Source: Gigaspora rosea (lineage: Eukaryota; Glomeromycota; Glomeromycetes; Diversisporales; Gigasporaceae). From it: a DNA stretch of 64,000 nucleotides. The notes beneath the pieces are model-generated. The model did no database searches, had not been told where the DNA came from, and worked only from the letters and a program-made list of their open reading frames with translations. Made by a program: the position numbers and the translations under genes. The stretch covers positions 112,519-176,518 of the forward strand of contig QKWP01000634.1 of the NCBI GenBank assembly GCA_003550325.1. Direction: 5' to 3'. The number at the start of each line of letters is the position of its first letter. The stretch's first letter is position 1. This document shows positions 35,960-47,669 of the stretch, in pieces.

Positions 35960-36960
35960 AGCTTTTTTGTAATGCACATATATGTTAATTATAGTTATAC
36001 ACAGCAATTTGGTTTCTATTTTTAACATATTTATTTATATATGCACTATGTTGTCATATTAAAGGTATGCCTTCCAAATTACAAGTAATGGATCAATAAA
36101 AATTGGAACATTAATAATATGGCCACATTGCAGTTTTGACATAATAGTAATTCAACTATTAACTATAGTTGTATGCAACAATTTGTTTGGTCACATTTAA
36201 TTATATATGTATGCTTACTGTTATTATTACAGATACCGGTATGTTTCCAAATTACAGATAACAGGTAAAGATTAATAATATGGTCATGTAGAATTATAGT
36301 ATCACCATTGTATGGGAGAGCTTGGTACATTCATGCCGAGTTTAATTCTGATAATTGAGTTAAAAGGTTGCATGAATTTAACAGTAATTTATGAGATACA
36401 GATATTTATGATTTATTAGATATTTATTTATAAAAAGAACAAAATTATATAAGTTTTATTTTATATTAAAATTTGGGGAATGTATATTTTATTAACAAAG
36501 GTAAGAGCAAGTTTTTATATACATTTAAAAATTTTAGAGCATTACACTAAATTTATAGTGATGTGCTAATAATCTAACGTTATGTTGAAAAACTAGCGTT
36601 ATGTGAAAAAACTAGCATTACACCACCCAGCTACTAAGAATACATAATAATGCCTGATACTATTAAGGTAGAATCAGCATGACTATGATAATACAATTAT
36701 AGAAGGTAGGTGACAACTTAAAGAATTATACAAATATAGAAATGAAGAGACGAAAAAAGATATTTGTTACTGTAATGTGCATATATCATAGTAACTCGGC
36801 GTCAACTATAATTGTTCTTAACAATTTGTTTGGTCACATTTATTTATGCATATATGCACTATGTTGCTATATTAAAGGTATACCTGTTCCAAATTATAGA
36901 CAATATGTAAAGAATATTAATAATATTGCACGTACACATTGTATATATACAAACAAATAT
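35960..36960. repeat. Three diverged direct repeats of about 165 bp
   Basis: Units lie at about 35970-36125, 36155-36320 and 36770-36955. Each has 'taactatarttg', 'caayttgkttt', 'ggtcacatttatttat', 'atgcactatgttg' and 'ggtatrcct..ccaaattayag' in that order. They are non-coding and show no gene. Confidence 0.55.
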
Positions 36961-38260
36961 ATATATGAACAAGTCAAAATCATATGACCACGTGGAATCT
37001 CTAACAAATGCTACACTTATTATGTAAAAGATCATACCTATATCAAATTTATAATGTGCAAAATATACAAAAAGTTTTTATTAACTTGCTAATAGCCCCT
37101 TTGCTTTTATAGGATACTGTATTGAATATCTTTTTCTAAAGCATTGGCGTAAAATTGTACAAGACAAATTTGAATAGTAACATTTTTAGCATTTGTGTAT
37201 TTTCATTTTACTTAAAGATCTATGCTAATTTATCTTTTTTTTTTTAATATTTTACGAGACTTTAAAGTCTACAATATGTACAATAATGACATTAATTATA
37301 TTTCTTGTTAGTTGATAGTTCTTATATTTGGGTAACGCCAAAGAAAAATTGGATTTTTGGCTTTTAAATTTATAACTTTTGGACTCAACATATCAAATTT
37401 TCAAAAACTGAGTCTGGCAAATTTAAATTTAAAGGTCCAAAGATGATTTTTCTTTCGGGTCATTCACTTTTTTTTTGCTTATATTTAACATTTTTATATC
37501 TAAGGTTCGATCACTTTATACATAAGAATTAAATTGTTGTTCATATTATATAAGAACCAGAATGAATATACTAGAAGTTGAGTTGTTAAGAATTATTATT
37601 GTGCTATAATTGTTGGAAACCAGGTCATCTTGCTATCTTGCTAGGTTTTGTACAAAAAAAAGCTGAATCAATAATAGTTGTGCTGATATAAAAAATAGCA
37701 ACATATGGTGTATGAAGTTTATGAAAACAAATGAATGCTAATAAAACATGTCTAAAGATAGAATTGAAATATGATATTGATAAAATTTGTCATTATAAAG
37801 CATAGAGAAAATGCTAAAACGTTGTAATAAAACCTGTGAAAAAAAAGAAAAAATTAGTGATTGGAGTAATGAGAACAAAAAAGAAAAAAAGGCCCTTAAA
37901 AAGAGTAATAACTAGAACCATTCAATACCAAGGGCATTCGTATAGAGCCTAAACAACTATTTCGCAATTATGTCAATTCTAAAAATTGTTGGGCATGTGG
38001 GAATGATATTTATAAAGACTGTTATTTTGCCATTAGTACTTGTATATCTGTTTTACTAATTGTAAAGCATAATAATATACATAGTAACTTCTGGTTTTTT
38101 TGTTTGTTTGTAATTATTTGTATAGCAAAGGCAGCACTTTTCTAAATAAAAATTTATTTGTATAGCGAAAGCAGCACTTTTCTAAATAAAAAAGTTACTA
38201 TAAGCGAAAGTGAAATATAACAATTTAAAAAAGTACTTGAACCGTATAAACTAAATGTTA
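36961..38260. other. AT-rich, with zinc-knuckle-like trace and short tandem duplication
   Basis: At about 37600-37640 (plus strand) a stretch reads CYNCWKPGHLA, like the start of a CCHC zinc knuckle, but it has no wider open frame and is left unassigned. About 38116-38205 holds two copies of a unit of roughly 48 bases with GCAGCACTTTTCTAAATAAAAA. Nothing else is recognised. Confidence 0.35.
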
Positions 38261-38261
38261 C

Positions 38262-38345
38262 ATGTGGTCACATGATGATCCAATAGTACCCAGAGATCGG
38301 TTTATCACATGACCCAGAAAATCTCACCTACACTCTGGTACTGTC
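38262..38345. repeat. Short dispersed repeat G, copy 2
   Basis: The inverse of 25843-25935, sharing ATGACCCAGAAAATCTCACCTACA. It abuts the kinase C-lobe relic as the other copy abuts an N-lobe relic. Confidence 0.5.
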
Positions 38346-38733
38346 CTTAAAGATGCTATGTATAAGTTATATCATGATAATTCAAGATATATCTATGCAG
38401 ATTTTCATAGTGGTAACATTTTGCAAGATCGGCACACTAATGAAAATACACGATTCTATCGCAGATTTGGGATTGTCTAGAAAAGTAGATGAGAAAGTTT
38501 TAGCTAGCGAAATCTATGGTTATGCCCTATGTTGCTTTTGAAGTTTTATCAGGCGATAACCCGTTTACACAAAAAGCTGATATTTATGGGTTTGGTATAA
38601 TTATAGTAGAAATGTCGACTAGTCAAAGACCCTTTGATAAACATGAATTTAATTTAAAACTTGCAGTAGAAATTTGCAAAGAATTGCAACCAAAGATTGC
38701 ATCTGAATTAGATGCTAATAATGTTATTAAATA
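38346..38733 (+). pseudogene. Kinase C-lobe relic
   Basis: The frames give the C-lobe blocks of a Rhizophagus-type TKL kinase in order. The catalytic loop is YADFHSGNILQD (catalytic D present) and the DFG equivalent is IADLGLSRKVDE. The activation segment and APE equivalent is YGVMPYVAFEVLSGDN, followed by ADIYGFGIIIVEMSTSQRPF and a final helix (LAVEICKELQPKIA). At least two frame changes break it, one after the catalytic loop and one at 'EIYG'. There is no N-lobe here; N-lobe-only relics lie 8-28 kb upstream on the same strand. The stop after NNVIK is at about 38732. Confidence 0.82.
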
Positions 38734-38919
38734 ATTGCTGCATCCTGATATAGATATTAAGATCTAAATCCAAAAAACTTTGTTATACCATTTAATATGT
38801 TATTATAATAAAAAGCTTATACTAATGCTCTTATTTTATTTATTTTATATATTCTAAATATTATATAGTTAGAGTATAATATTAGTAACTTCGGGTTGGG
38901 TTAAGTAGTAGGTTGATAG

Positions 38920-41849
38920 TATAGATGCTGGTGAAATTAAACCATTTTACCAGATGAAATGGTGAAATAGTTTCACCAGAATTATACCAAAATAAAATTT
39001 TGGTGAAATGGTGAAATGGTAAAATTGGTGAAATGGTGAAATTGGTGAAATTGGTGAATTGGTGAATTGGTGAATTGGTGAAATGGTGAATTGGTGAAAT
39101 GGTGAATTGGTGAAACGGTGAATTGGTGAATTGGCAACAATTCACCAATTTACCATTTCACAATTTCAACAATTCACCAACAATTTAACTTTAGTGATTC
39201 GAAATAAGTAATTTTTTGATTTCATTAAAATTAAATATATTCAAAAAATATATAATTCACCATTTCAACAATTCACTAATTCACAAATTGGTTGTCTTCT
39301 AAAAAAAGATCTTTGCTTTTATTTATTTCAACGAGATCGATGAACTTGTTTAGTGTTAGAATAAAATTAAGGTAAAGTTACTTGCTTCTGTCACTTTACA
39401 GAATTTATTTTTTATAGTGTGCATTTTGCGATCTTGCCTTATACTCAAAATACAGTACTAGTTGTTTACTAAATCTATTTTTTTATTAATATATTATTAA
39501 CAACCATTTTTTATATATTGTAATGAACATGACATAGGTACTGATAATACTGAGTCTAGAGCTCTATTTGACCCTAGTTCCTCGGACCAAGTCAATCCAT
39601 GCCTCAAGCATCACCTTACGTTATTAGGGTTAGAAAGGGTTGATTTTAAATTAGCATTAATAGTGTATTGTTACGATCTTTAGACATACGTAAAAAAAAG
39701 CAGTTTATTGATATTCAATATCTGCTGAAGGTTATGATCCTGACGAAAAATTGAATCTTAGATTCTATTATGGGAGTGGCGCTAAAAAAAATGTAAGGAA
39801 GGTATTTGAATGTTATTTTTAAATCTGCTGAAGATGGTACTTACTGTTTGAGTATTGATATAGTTAATTCTTACTTTTTTCAACAAATAAATAATCAAGC
39901 CAGATAAAAAGACTAATAAAAGACTGAAAGTAGCAATTTTTCAACGATTTTTGCTGTCTATCAGTTGTTTTTGTTTAATCTCGATTAATTTTAACTGCTC
40001 TTTTACTTACTAATTGACTGTAAAACACAAGTCTGTGTTGTCCATTAAAATCACCTCTTTTAGCAGATTTTGAATACCGTTCAAATGTAATACTTTTGTC
40101 TTCTGTAATGCCTATACCATTTTTATTGCAGATAAAATTACTGCATTCTACATATTTTATATGTCTTTAGCAATGCCAATTCCTATATCAATGCCTATAC
40201 TATATTGATAACAATATAAGACTACGGCTTTTCACCAAAATTAATGGTTTTTACACTACTAAAGATGAAAAAAAGTGGTATTTAAAATCTGCTAAAAGTG
40301 GTAACTCTGTTGGAAAAATACAATCTTGGATCTACTATGAGAACGTATAGGTAGTGTTGAAGATGAAAAGAAAATGTTTGAATTGTATTAAAATTTGCTG
40401 AAGATGGCAACTATAATCTGGGTATTGCTATGAATACGGCGTTGGTAATACTAAGAATAAAAAAAATATATTTTCTGGGAACTGTGATAGAAATAGCATT
40501 TATTTATGAGGGTTATACTACATTGTAATATTTGTAATTTTTATATGATCTAATAAAATTATTTTATAAATGATTTTTTTTACTTTTATTTTGAAAGTAT
40601 TACATATCGGTTCAAAAATAGCTAATATGAATCGAAGTTTTTAGCATTTACTTAGTTGATTACTAACTGATTCTTATTATTACGCCCTCTATTTGATAAA
40701 ATTTCTTCTTAATAATAATATCCAACATTAAATAGTTCATGTGTATTATACATAACTGTTAATCAGAACACTAAAAAAAATAAAATTTTCTTAAAATTAG
40801 ATTGATAACAGATTTTTGATAAAATTCAAGCACATTATCCTTCACAATTCCAATTTATTCATGATAACGATACCCAGCATTACATGTTCCATCAAGTTAA
40901 TAAATTCCAAGATTATCTAGCATACTTTTAGCATGCTTCAATGGGGTATGCGATATATATGTAAATCAAAAAGGTGATATTATTTTTTAATTAGTAAATG
41001 ATTTTTAAATGATTAATGATATAAGTATGTAAGTCTTACTTTTTTTTGTACTCTCTCTTTTTCATTGGTAGTTTTAATGCGAACCTATTCTTATTCATCA
41101 TGAAAATAAGGTTATGGAGCCGTTTTTTACATTGTATATATAAAAAAAAATCACCCTTTACCCTATTTTAATTCCATTTTCTCTTATTTGCACTAACAAG
41201 TTAATAATAAATCGCACTTTTTTTATGTTCCTGCTACCAATCTTAAAAGTATAAAAAGTAGGTCCGCAAGAGTGAAAACCTGTAACCAATCATAGAAATT
41301 ATTAAATAAAGTTCTGGGTTTTTACTTCATGCAGCAAAGAATTAGATTTGTTTATATAACGTACTATACAATTTTTTTTTTGACTTTTTGTCATACAACA
41401 TTCAAATAATAACGATTTACCACTTAAACCTTATATTTTTATTAGATCGAGTATATAGACTGGTCTAATTAGCCAAAAAATAAATCTCGACGTTTAAGTC
41501 AAAATAAAACCTAGACCTACCACTCTCTTTTTTAATAGTATTATTTAAAGGAAACTATAATGCCGACAGCATTTGACAAACGGTATTATAGCAGATAGTT
41601 AGCAGATAGTATTTCTGCATTACGGCATTATGGCATTACGGTTTTACGGCTTTACGGCTCACCAATTCACTGTTTCACCAATTCACCAATTCACCATTTC
41701 ACCAATTCACCAATTCACCATTTCACCAATTCACCAATTCACTAATTATACCAATTACACCAATTCACCAGTTACACTATTACCGATTGGTGATTGGTGA
41801 AATAGTGAAATCATTTCACTACTCTGATTTAATTTCACTAGCATCTATA
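38920..41849. mobile_element. 2.9-kb hAT-like element with minisatellite ends carrying Sel1 pieces
   Basis: The ends are TATAGATGCTGGTGAAATTAAA and the inverse of TATAGATGCTAGTGAAATTAAA. Identical 8-bp duplications 'gttgatag' flank it (38912-38919 and 41850-41857). Subterminal regions (about 38998-39180 and 41660-41815) are tandem GGTGAATTG or GGTGAAATG arrays in opposite orientation, so the whole element can fold back. No transposase is seen. The interior holds Sel1-like gene fragments. I infer a non-autonomous hAT-like (foldback-style) element that picked up host sequence. Confidence 0.8.
39715..40480 (+). pseudogene. Sel1-like repeat fragments, both strands
   Basis: Plus strand at about 39735-39875: SAEGYDPDEKLNLRFYYGSG, then KVFECYF and KSAEDGTYCLSI. 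Plus strand at about 40268-40450: KKWYLKSAKSGNSVGKIQSW, VEDEKKMFELY and KFAEDGNYNLGIAMN. Minus strand at about 40010-40140: GIGITEDKSITFERYSKSAK followed by RGDFNGQHRLVFYS. These are the A/F-WYLKSAE-G-xxGQYxLG pattern of the Sel1-like repeats found after kinase domains in these fungi. Frames change repeatedly. The opposite orientations show rearrangement inside the element. Confidence 0.72.
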
Positions 41850-42410
41850 GTTGATAGTATGTACATTAATTATATGAGCTAAAGGTCATGTTGTATCAAT
41901 AATAAATAAAAAACAAAGATAGTTTTGATAATAATTTATTCATGTATTAACTCTTTAATAAGTTGGGTATTTAATAATAAATATTATATTCATTTCGCTT
42001 TACACAACCTTATATGATAAATTTCTTGTATGTAATTATTGATAATTTGATTGGTTAACTATTGTTACAGTACCGGAAGCCTTCTTTAATTCCGATAAAG
42101 TAACAATCACATGGCTTCTAAGATCCCTTACTTTGGGTGTGAAGCGGTGTGCAAGAGAGAAGTATAGTTTCTTTTATGTCTGTAAGAAACTACATACTTC
42201 TCTATGGCAGTTCGGTATAAAACAACAAGAGATAATACTAGACAGTTTATTAATTTAACAAGAGGGCTATTCCAAGGTATCTGTTTCTTAAAAATCCCAA
42301 GAGTTTATTAATAATAAGAGAGGAGGATAAATATAAAGGTAAAGATAAATACAATGTCTGGATCTATCTAAAACTAAGGGAAATAAGGTGGGTTTATATA
42401 TCTATTGAGC

Positions 42411-42528
42411 TAAGCGTCGCTAAGCGTCGTCAAGCGTCACTAAGCGTCATTAAGCGTCACTAAGCGTCGTTAAGCGTCGCTAAGCGTCGTTAAGCATCAC
42501 TAAACGTCATTGAGTGTCATTGCACATC
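42411..42528. repeat. 10-bp minisatellite TAAGCGTCRY
   Basis: About eleven tandem copies of TAAGCGTCGY or TAAGCGTCAY decay towards the right end (GAGTGTCATT). It is GC-richer than its surroundings. No gene. The preceding 41860-42400 holds nothing recognised. Confidence 0.85.
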
Positions 42529-42770
42529 AATTTCGCATATCACTATTACTAAATATAGTTATTACAAAATTTCCTTATTAAGTTCTAATTTCTTAACTAA
42601 TTTCTACCAAAATTAATCACAACTTATTCTATAACACTATCATAGGCAATCATGGATAGATCGATATAAATCTAAATTTATATAATGATCTACATTATGC
42701 ATGTATTTACTTGTTTACATTTTTTGACCAATTAAAACAAATGTCTGGCATGCTGGTGAGAAGGATTTAA

Positions 42771-42909
42771 AGGTAGGGTATTTTTTGGCTTGTGTAATGC
42801 ATAAATTTGCAGATCCCCTGCTCCTGATTGGCCAAACTGTTATTTTGGCCAATCAGGAACAGGAGATCTGCAAATTTATGCATTACACAAGCCAAAAAAT
42901 ACCCTACCC
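42771..42909. mobile_element. Near-perfect hairpin MITE, TTAA family
   Basis: AGGTAGGGTATTTTTTGGCT pairs with the inverse right end across about 65-base arms, with one or two mismatches and a loop of about 10 bases. TTAA lies on both sides (42767-42770 and 42910-42913). The near-perfect pairing suggests a recent insertion. Confidence 0.85.
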
Positions 42910-43004
42910 TTAAAGAATTTTTATTGCTTCTAACTGGCTGACGAAGTGGTCTACTTTATCCGTAAAGTAGTGCAACAGGTCGCATTATAGTACTCTTCAT
43001 TAGG

Positions 43005-43260
43005 AAATTTTATATATAGATATTGATCGATATATAACAGTTAATCGTTTTATATCGATTAAAAAATAACGATATCTATCGATTAACTGGCTAAAAATCG
43101 ATATATATCATTTTCTATATTAAATCGTTATATATCTACAAATCGATTATAATCGGAATTATTTAAAACATTATATAACGATTAACAGATCTTTAACGAT
43201 TACACAGTATTTTGACCACAACAATATATAACGATTAACAGATCTTTAACGATTATACAG
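43005..43260. repeat. TATCGAT-rich repeat, family F copy 3
   Basis: It starts TTAGGAAATTTTATATATAG, as copy 1 does, and continues with ATATCGATTA words. It ends with two direct copies of a ~55-bp segment (ATATAACGATTAACAGATCTTTAACG ... TTTTGACCAC). Confidence 0.5.
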
Positions 43261-43289
43261 TGTTTTGACCACGTTACAAAAATTTCATC

Positions 43290-44910
43290 CCAGATCACTG
43301 GGTAAAAAAAAAAAAAAAAAAGTAAAATTTCAAAAAAAAGTAGGTTAAAAATAAAGAGAAAAACAAAGTAAAGAAAACTGGCATAGGAAAAAAAAAAGCC
43401 GTTTTGGCCAATTTTTACCACCTCTTCCTTTTTACCCCTTCTCCCTTTTTTTTTTTCTCTCTCTTTTTTTTCTCTCTCTCTTTTTTTTCTCTCTCTCTTT
43501 TTTTTTTTTCTCTCTTTTTTTTTCTCTTCTTTTATTTTTTTTTATTTTTTTTTCTTTGTACCCTGGATCATACCAAAGACGTGTTTGACTAATATTTTCG
43601 AAATGGTTCGAAATGTTTCGATGATCGCAGTACAAGATCAGATTAGATCTTTGTTTATTTTTTTTTGTTTATAATTTCGATCTTCTATCAATTTTACATT
43701 GTTTTTTCGTTTTCCTTTTGTTTCATTTAGTTTCGTTTAGTTTCGTTTTGTTTTGTTTAGTTTCGTTTTGTTTTTTTATATATATATATTTTTTTTTATT
43801 TTTTAATTTTTTTTATTTTATTTCTACACTTTACCACCAGCACTTTGCAAGAAATCCAGTAACGTTTCGGTACTTAGCGCAAGCCAACTCAGCCTTTCGA
43901 CACTTTGCAAGAACACACAACTACTTTCTCTAGCAATTTCGAAAGTTCAAGAATGCAAGTTTTCACAAGTTTTCGCAAGTTTTCGCTAGTTATCGCAAGT
44001 TTTTGCAAGGTTTCGTTTATTTTTTTTTTGTTTTATGTTTTTTGTTTTTGTTTTTTTTTTATTTTTATTAATTTATTTTATTCCGGCACTTTGCGAAAAC
44101 CTTCGACAATTTCTAAATTGCAAAAACACGAACTCGAAATGGAGATTTGGGGCTTTGTTTATTTTTTTATTTAGTTTGCTTACATTTTTGTTTTTTGTTT
44201 GTTTTCTTTTTTTTTTTTTTATTTTTTTAACTTTATTTTATTTTATTTATCCTTTACTTTTTTCGAAACTTTGCAAGAAAACGACTTGACTTTCTGGCAC
44301 TTTACAAGAACACCAATTCTTTGCAAGAAGTCACGAATATGAACGAATATAATCGAATATAATCGAATATGGGCGAAATATAAGTTTATTTTTTTTCGTT
44401 TTTGTTTTTTTTGTTATTTTTTTGGTTTGTTTTTTGTTTGTTTTTTTTTTACTTATTTTTTTAATTTTATTTTATTTTATTTATTCCTTACTTCTTTCGG
44501 AACTTTGCAAGAAAACGACCTAACTTTCTGGGACTTTGCAAGAAGTAGCGAATATAAGCAAATATAAACAAATATAAGCGAATATGAGCGAATATAAAGA
44601 ATATAATAGTTTATTTTTTTTGGTTTTATTTTTTTAATTTTTTTTGGTTTCGTTTTTTTTGGATTTATTTTTTTTTGTCATTTTTTTTATAATAATATAT
44701 AATATATGTAATATTTAAAATATAATATATAATAAAAAAATTTAATTTTATATTAAATAGCGAAAACTTGTGATTATTGTATATTTAATAAATTAAAATA
44801 TTATATAATAATAATAAATAAAAAAAAATTTATAATTAAATTGCGAAAACTTGCGAAAACCTGTAAAATGTTCAAAAAGCATGATTATGTGAATATAATA
44901 ATTATTAATT
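43290..44910. repeat. Pyrimidine tracts and degenerate TTTGCAAGAAA / GCGAATATAA arrays
   Basis: 43430-43560 is almost pure C/T on the plus strand (CTCTCTCTTTTTTTT repeats). After it, words such as ACTTTGCAAGAAAACGAC, TTTCGCAAGTTTTCGCAAGT and GCGAATATAAGCGAATATGA recur irregularly to about 44600, between poly-T runs. The frames found here (43404-44289) are low-complexity and non-genic. Confidence 0.6.
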
Positions 44911-44914
44911 GATA

Positions 44915-45090
44915 TCATATTTGATATAACCGGATATATATCGATTACTATCACTATCGATAGTAATCGATAGGGTATTAACCGAATATTAATCGATTAC
45001 TATCAATATCGATAGTAATCGATAGGGGTGTTGATAATCGATATATATCTTACCGGTTAGTAATCAATATATATCTATATATAAAATTTG
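44915..45090. repeat. TATCGAT-rich repeat, family F copy 4
   Basis: ATATCGATTACTATCACTATCGATAGTAATCGATAGGG and a second similar copy are followed by CTATATATAAAATTTGCCGATG, as at the right end of copy 2. It contains short palindromes (CGATTACTATCGATAGTAATCG type). Confidence 0.55.
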
Positions 45091-45925
45091 CCGATGTTAG
45101 AAGTTATCGAGTGATGTTGGATTTGCTAAGTTGGGTATAAGGTATTAGTTTAGTCCATGTGTATAGCTTTTCTAGTTTTAATCCTACAAATAAATACTGG
45201 CAAGACTGTTAAAGGTTAAAAAAAAATATATATATATATATATTATATAGAAATATGTATAATCAAAAATACACAGAACTCTTTCTGACGATCTCTTATA
45301 CCAACTTTTTCATAACTACTAACCTATGACAACTATACAATTATTATATTTATACACAACAAAAGTTTACCCTGGAGCAACTAGGAACCTGAGTTTTAAA
45401 TAGAATGTTGAGATAATTGAAATAGAGCTAAAAAAGAATCTTCTTTTGGGTTTAACTCCCTAGTAGAAGACTCTGATACTATAGAAGATGTAGTAAAGCC
45501 GAAAACTCTAAAGTTTTTGTCAAAAAGAGTGGAAACATTAGTAGAAGCATACTTTTGGTTGAATATAATATTTTGTATAGCATATACTCTTTCAGCCCTT
45601 TACAAGTTGGTACTTTCAGTACTCTCCTTTGGTTTTTTCGAAATTTCGCCAAAAAGTAGAAAATCCAGCTTACTCCAGTCTTACCCCCTTTAGAAGATCA
45701 GTAGTGTTTACGCTTTTCAAATCGGGATCGCACCTACCTAATTGGAGTTGACGTCATGAGTGCTCATTTTGCTACAATGTAAACAGTGAATGATGTGTCA
45801 GAGATTTTTCTGGAATATTCGTAGAAATTTCTTTTCTTTTATAAAATTAGGCGTAGTTTGTTAGTGTATATTTTTCTGCAAGACCCTAAACATTACTCAT
45901 ATAGGTCATAACTGGATTTTGGTTA
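45091..45925. other. No gene recognised
   Basis: Mixed-composition sequence. A short open stretch at about 45470-45580 (plus, DSDTIEDVVKPKTLKFLSKR...) is too short to assign. Otherwise nothing is supported. Confidence 0.35.
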
Positions 45926-46220
45926 CCATATATTCCCGAAAATAAGCAATCTTTTTTGGCCAAAAAATTACACAAAAAAACGAGGGGTTGCTTATTTTCG
46001 AAATATTGAATTTTTTAAAAAATTGAAAAACGTACTAATAAAAAGTTGTTCAAATGACACCAAATTTTTACTGTAAGCATATTTTTATGCGCTAAACAAC
46101 TTTGCTTAATCGACCTTTTGAAGTTTACTTAGTAAAAAAAAGTTTTATATGTAGCAACTGCTAACGCGGTTTTTGAGATTTTTGAAAAAACAGGTGTTGC
46201 TTATTTTCAGGAATATACGG
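45926..46220. mobile_element. Mariner-like MITE, 295 bp
   Basis: The ends are CCATATATTCCCGAAAATAA and the inverse of CCGTATATTCCTGAAAATAA, with TA directly outside both (45924-45925 and 46221-46222). The inverted repeat continues with GCAA. The interior is non-coding. TA borders and this length fit a Tc1/mariner MITE. Confidence 0.78.
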
Positions 46221-46313
46221 TAATTTTGGTCCAATTTGCTAAAAATAACAAAATATATTTGTTTAAATAACTTTTGATTTAGTGATCAGAATTGAATGAA
46301 CTTTTTTTTTGTT

Positions 46314-47613
46314 TTTTTTTTTTTTTGTTGTTAAGGTGAGATCATGCCTCTAACTTTATTGAGTGTATATTAATCGTTACAATATATTGCTTACAATTAT
46401 TATACTATCTACTAAGTGTCGAGATTTGGACTATTTTATCCATAACCTAAACCTACCAGAGCCTACCATATTCCCATTTATACAGCTAGCCTGGTTTTTG
46501 GACGTCCCTTTTCCCCAACCAACAGTTAGTATTCACATGTCCACCACTTTACCCACATTTCCTACTATCGTTACTCCCAATTTGGTGTATGTGATTCCAG
46601 GTAGGCACTTGCTGCTTCCAAATTGGTATACCTGTTTTCTTACTAGCGTACTTCTCGGGAGTTCGTATCTCAAGCCATGCAGCTGCCTCTACCACATTGG
46701 GTAAGTATCTCAAGCCTGCATGCTGCTGCAACTAGCCGATTTTCCTGCGACTTGGGGACCCAGGATTTAACGTTTCAAATTCGGAAATGTGCGAACGACT
46801 GTACTTCCCGCTATGGTGACGAGTACCCAGGCATGTTTCGCCAGAAGCTTCCAGTCCCTGATATAGTTGGATGGCATCATGAGGCTCAGCCACCCGATTG
46901 TACCACTACATGCACTTATACCAGCTATACCTGTTACTGGTGGTCCCAGATCCTCTTAACGTTCTAAGACTCCCATATGGATGCACCCAGAGCTCCGTTG
47001 GGCTTTGACATGTACACACCTCCATGCTTCCACTTCTTGTTGGTCGGTCAGTTCCGTCTGCCCTTGTGAAGTTCACTAAATCCTAGTACTCGGTCAGTCA
47101 CTTTTTGGATTCTTTTCCCCAGTCATTCCAGACTACCAATCCAGTTGGCCCGGAAGGATTGGTCTGCCAGGCTTTAGGTGCCTAAGGTCTCCCTTTCCTT
47201 GGTTTATACTTCTATAATACATAACCTTTTTCTCCAGTGCGATTCCGGCGACCAGGTTGGTAGGCCTCCTTTGCCATAGGGGCTCTTGCCCGTCCAGATT
47301 TTCCAGTCAGTCCCTGCCAAGATTCTTTTCCCCGGTACTGTCGTAAGTCCAGCTACCTCTCCACTCGGGACTTGCCAAACGGGTTTTAATTGTTCCAGTC
47401 CCTTGGATTTGTTTGTGTAACTTACACAACTACGCCAAAGCTTCCATTCAAGATGGTGGTACCAAGGTTACAGGTAATATACCCGACCGATCGATGAACA
47501 AATGTTACCATAACACAGGTCTATTTTCCAATTCGTCTCCAGTGAGATTTGAACTCTAGACCTGCCGCTTGGAGGGGTGACAACCAGACAGTTTCTCTAA
47601 GTCGCCACACCCT
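46314..47613 (-). mobile_element. 1.3-kb SINE-like retroelement with tRNA-like head
   Basis: Read on the minus strand, it starts AGGGTGTGGCGACTTAGAGA (A-box-like TGGCGACTTAG at about 47595-47607). A B-box-like AGAGTTCAAATCT (about 47544-47556) follows roughly 60 bases later, the tRNA spacing. It ends in AACAACAAAA... poly(A) at 46312-46330. It is flanked by near-identical 14-15 bp repeats (ACT9-10GTT at about 46300 and 47614), the mark of target-primed insertion. It is much more GC-rich than its surroundings and has no convincing protein frame. 1.3 kb is long for a SINE; the body after the head is of unknown origin. Confidence 0.72.
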
Positions 47614-47669
47614 ACTTTTTTTTTTGTTAGATACGCTTTACTGACAACTTCATTTTAAAAAAAAGTTTG

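Noticed and set aside
38882-39148. 88-codon minus frame with repeats of 'HQFTNSPIHHFT'
   Set aside because: It is the translation of the GGTGAATTG minisatellite at the end of the transposable element.
42411-42528. Regularly repeated 10-mers that might suggest a CRISPR-like array
   Set aside because: There are no spacers; it is a plain head-to-tail minisatellite in eukaryotic DNA.
43404-44289. Overlapping frames rich in Phe, Ser and Leu or Lys and Arg
   Set aside because: They are translations of C/T and poly-T tracts on both strands, low in complexity and without any protein family.
46363-46967. Three frames of 60-113 codons in a GC-richer stretch
   Set aside because: They lie in the body of the SINE-like element on both strands, overlap each other and have no domain. 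The GC content of the repeat explains them.
47540-47613. Functional tRNA gene
   Set aside because: The A- and B-box-like motifs are present, but the cloverleaf is not convincing and the unit continues into a 1.3-kb body with a poly(A) tail, so a SINE-like head fits better.
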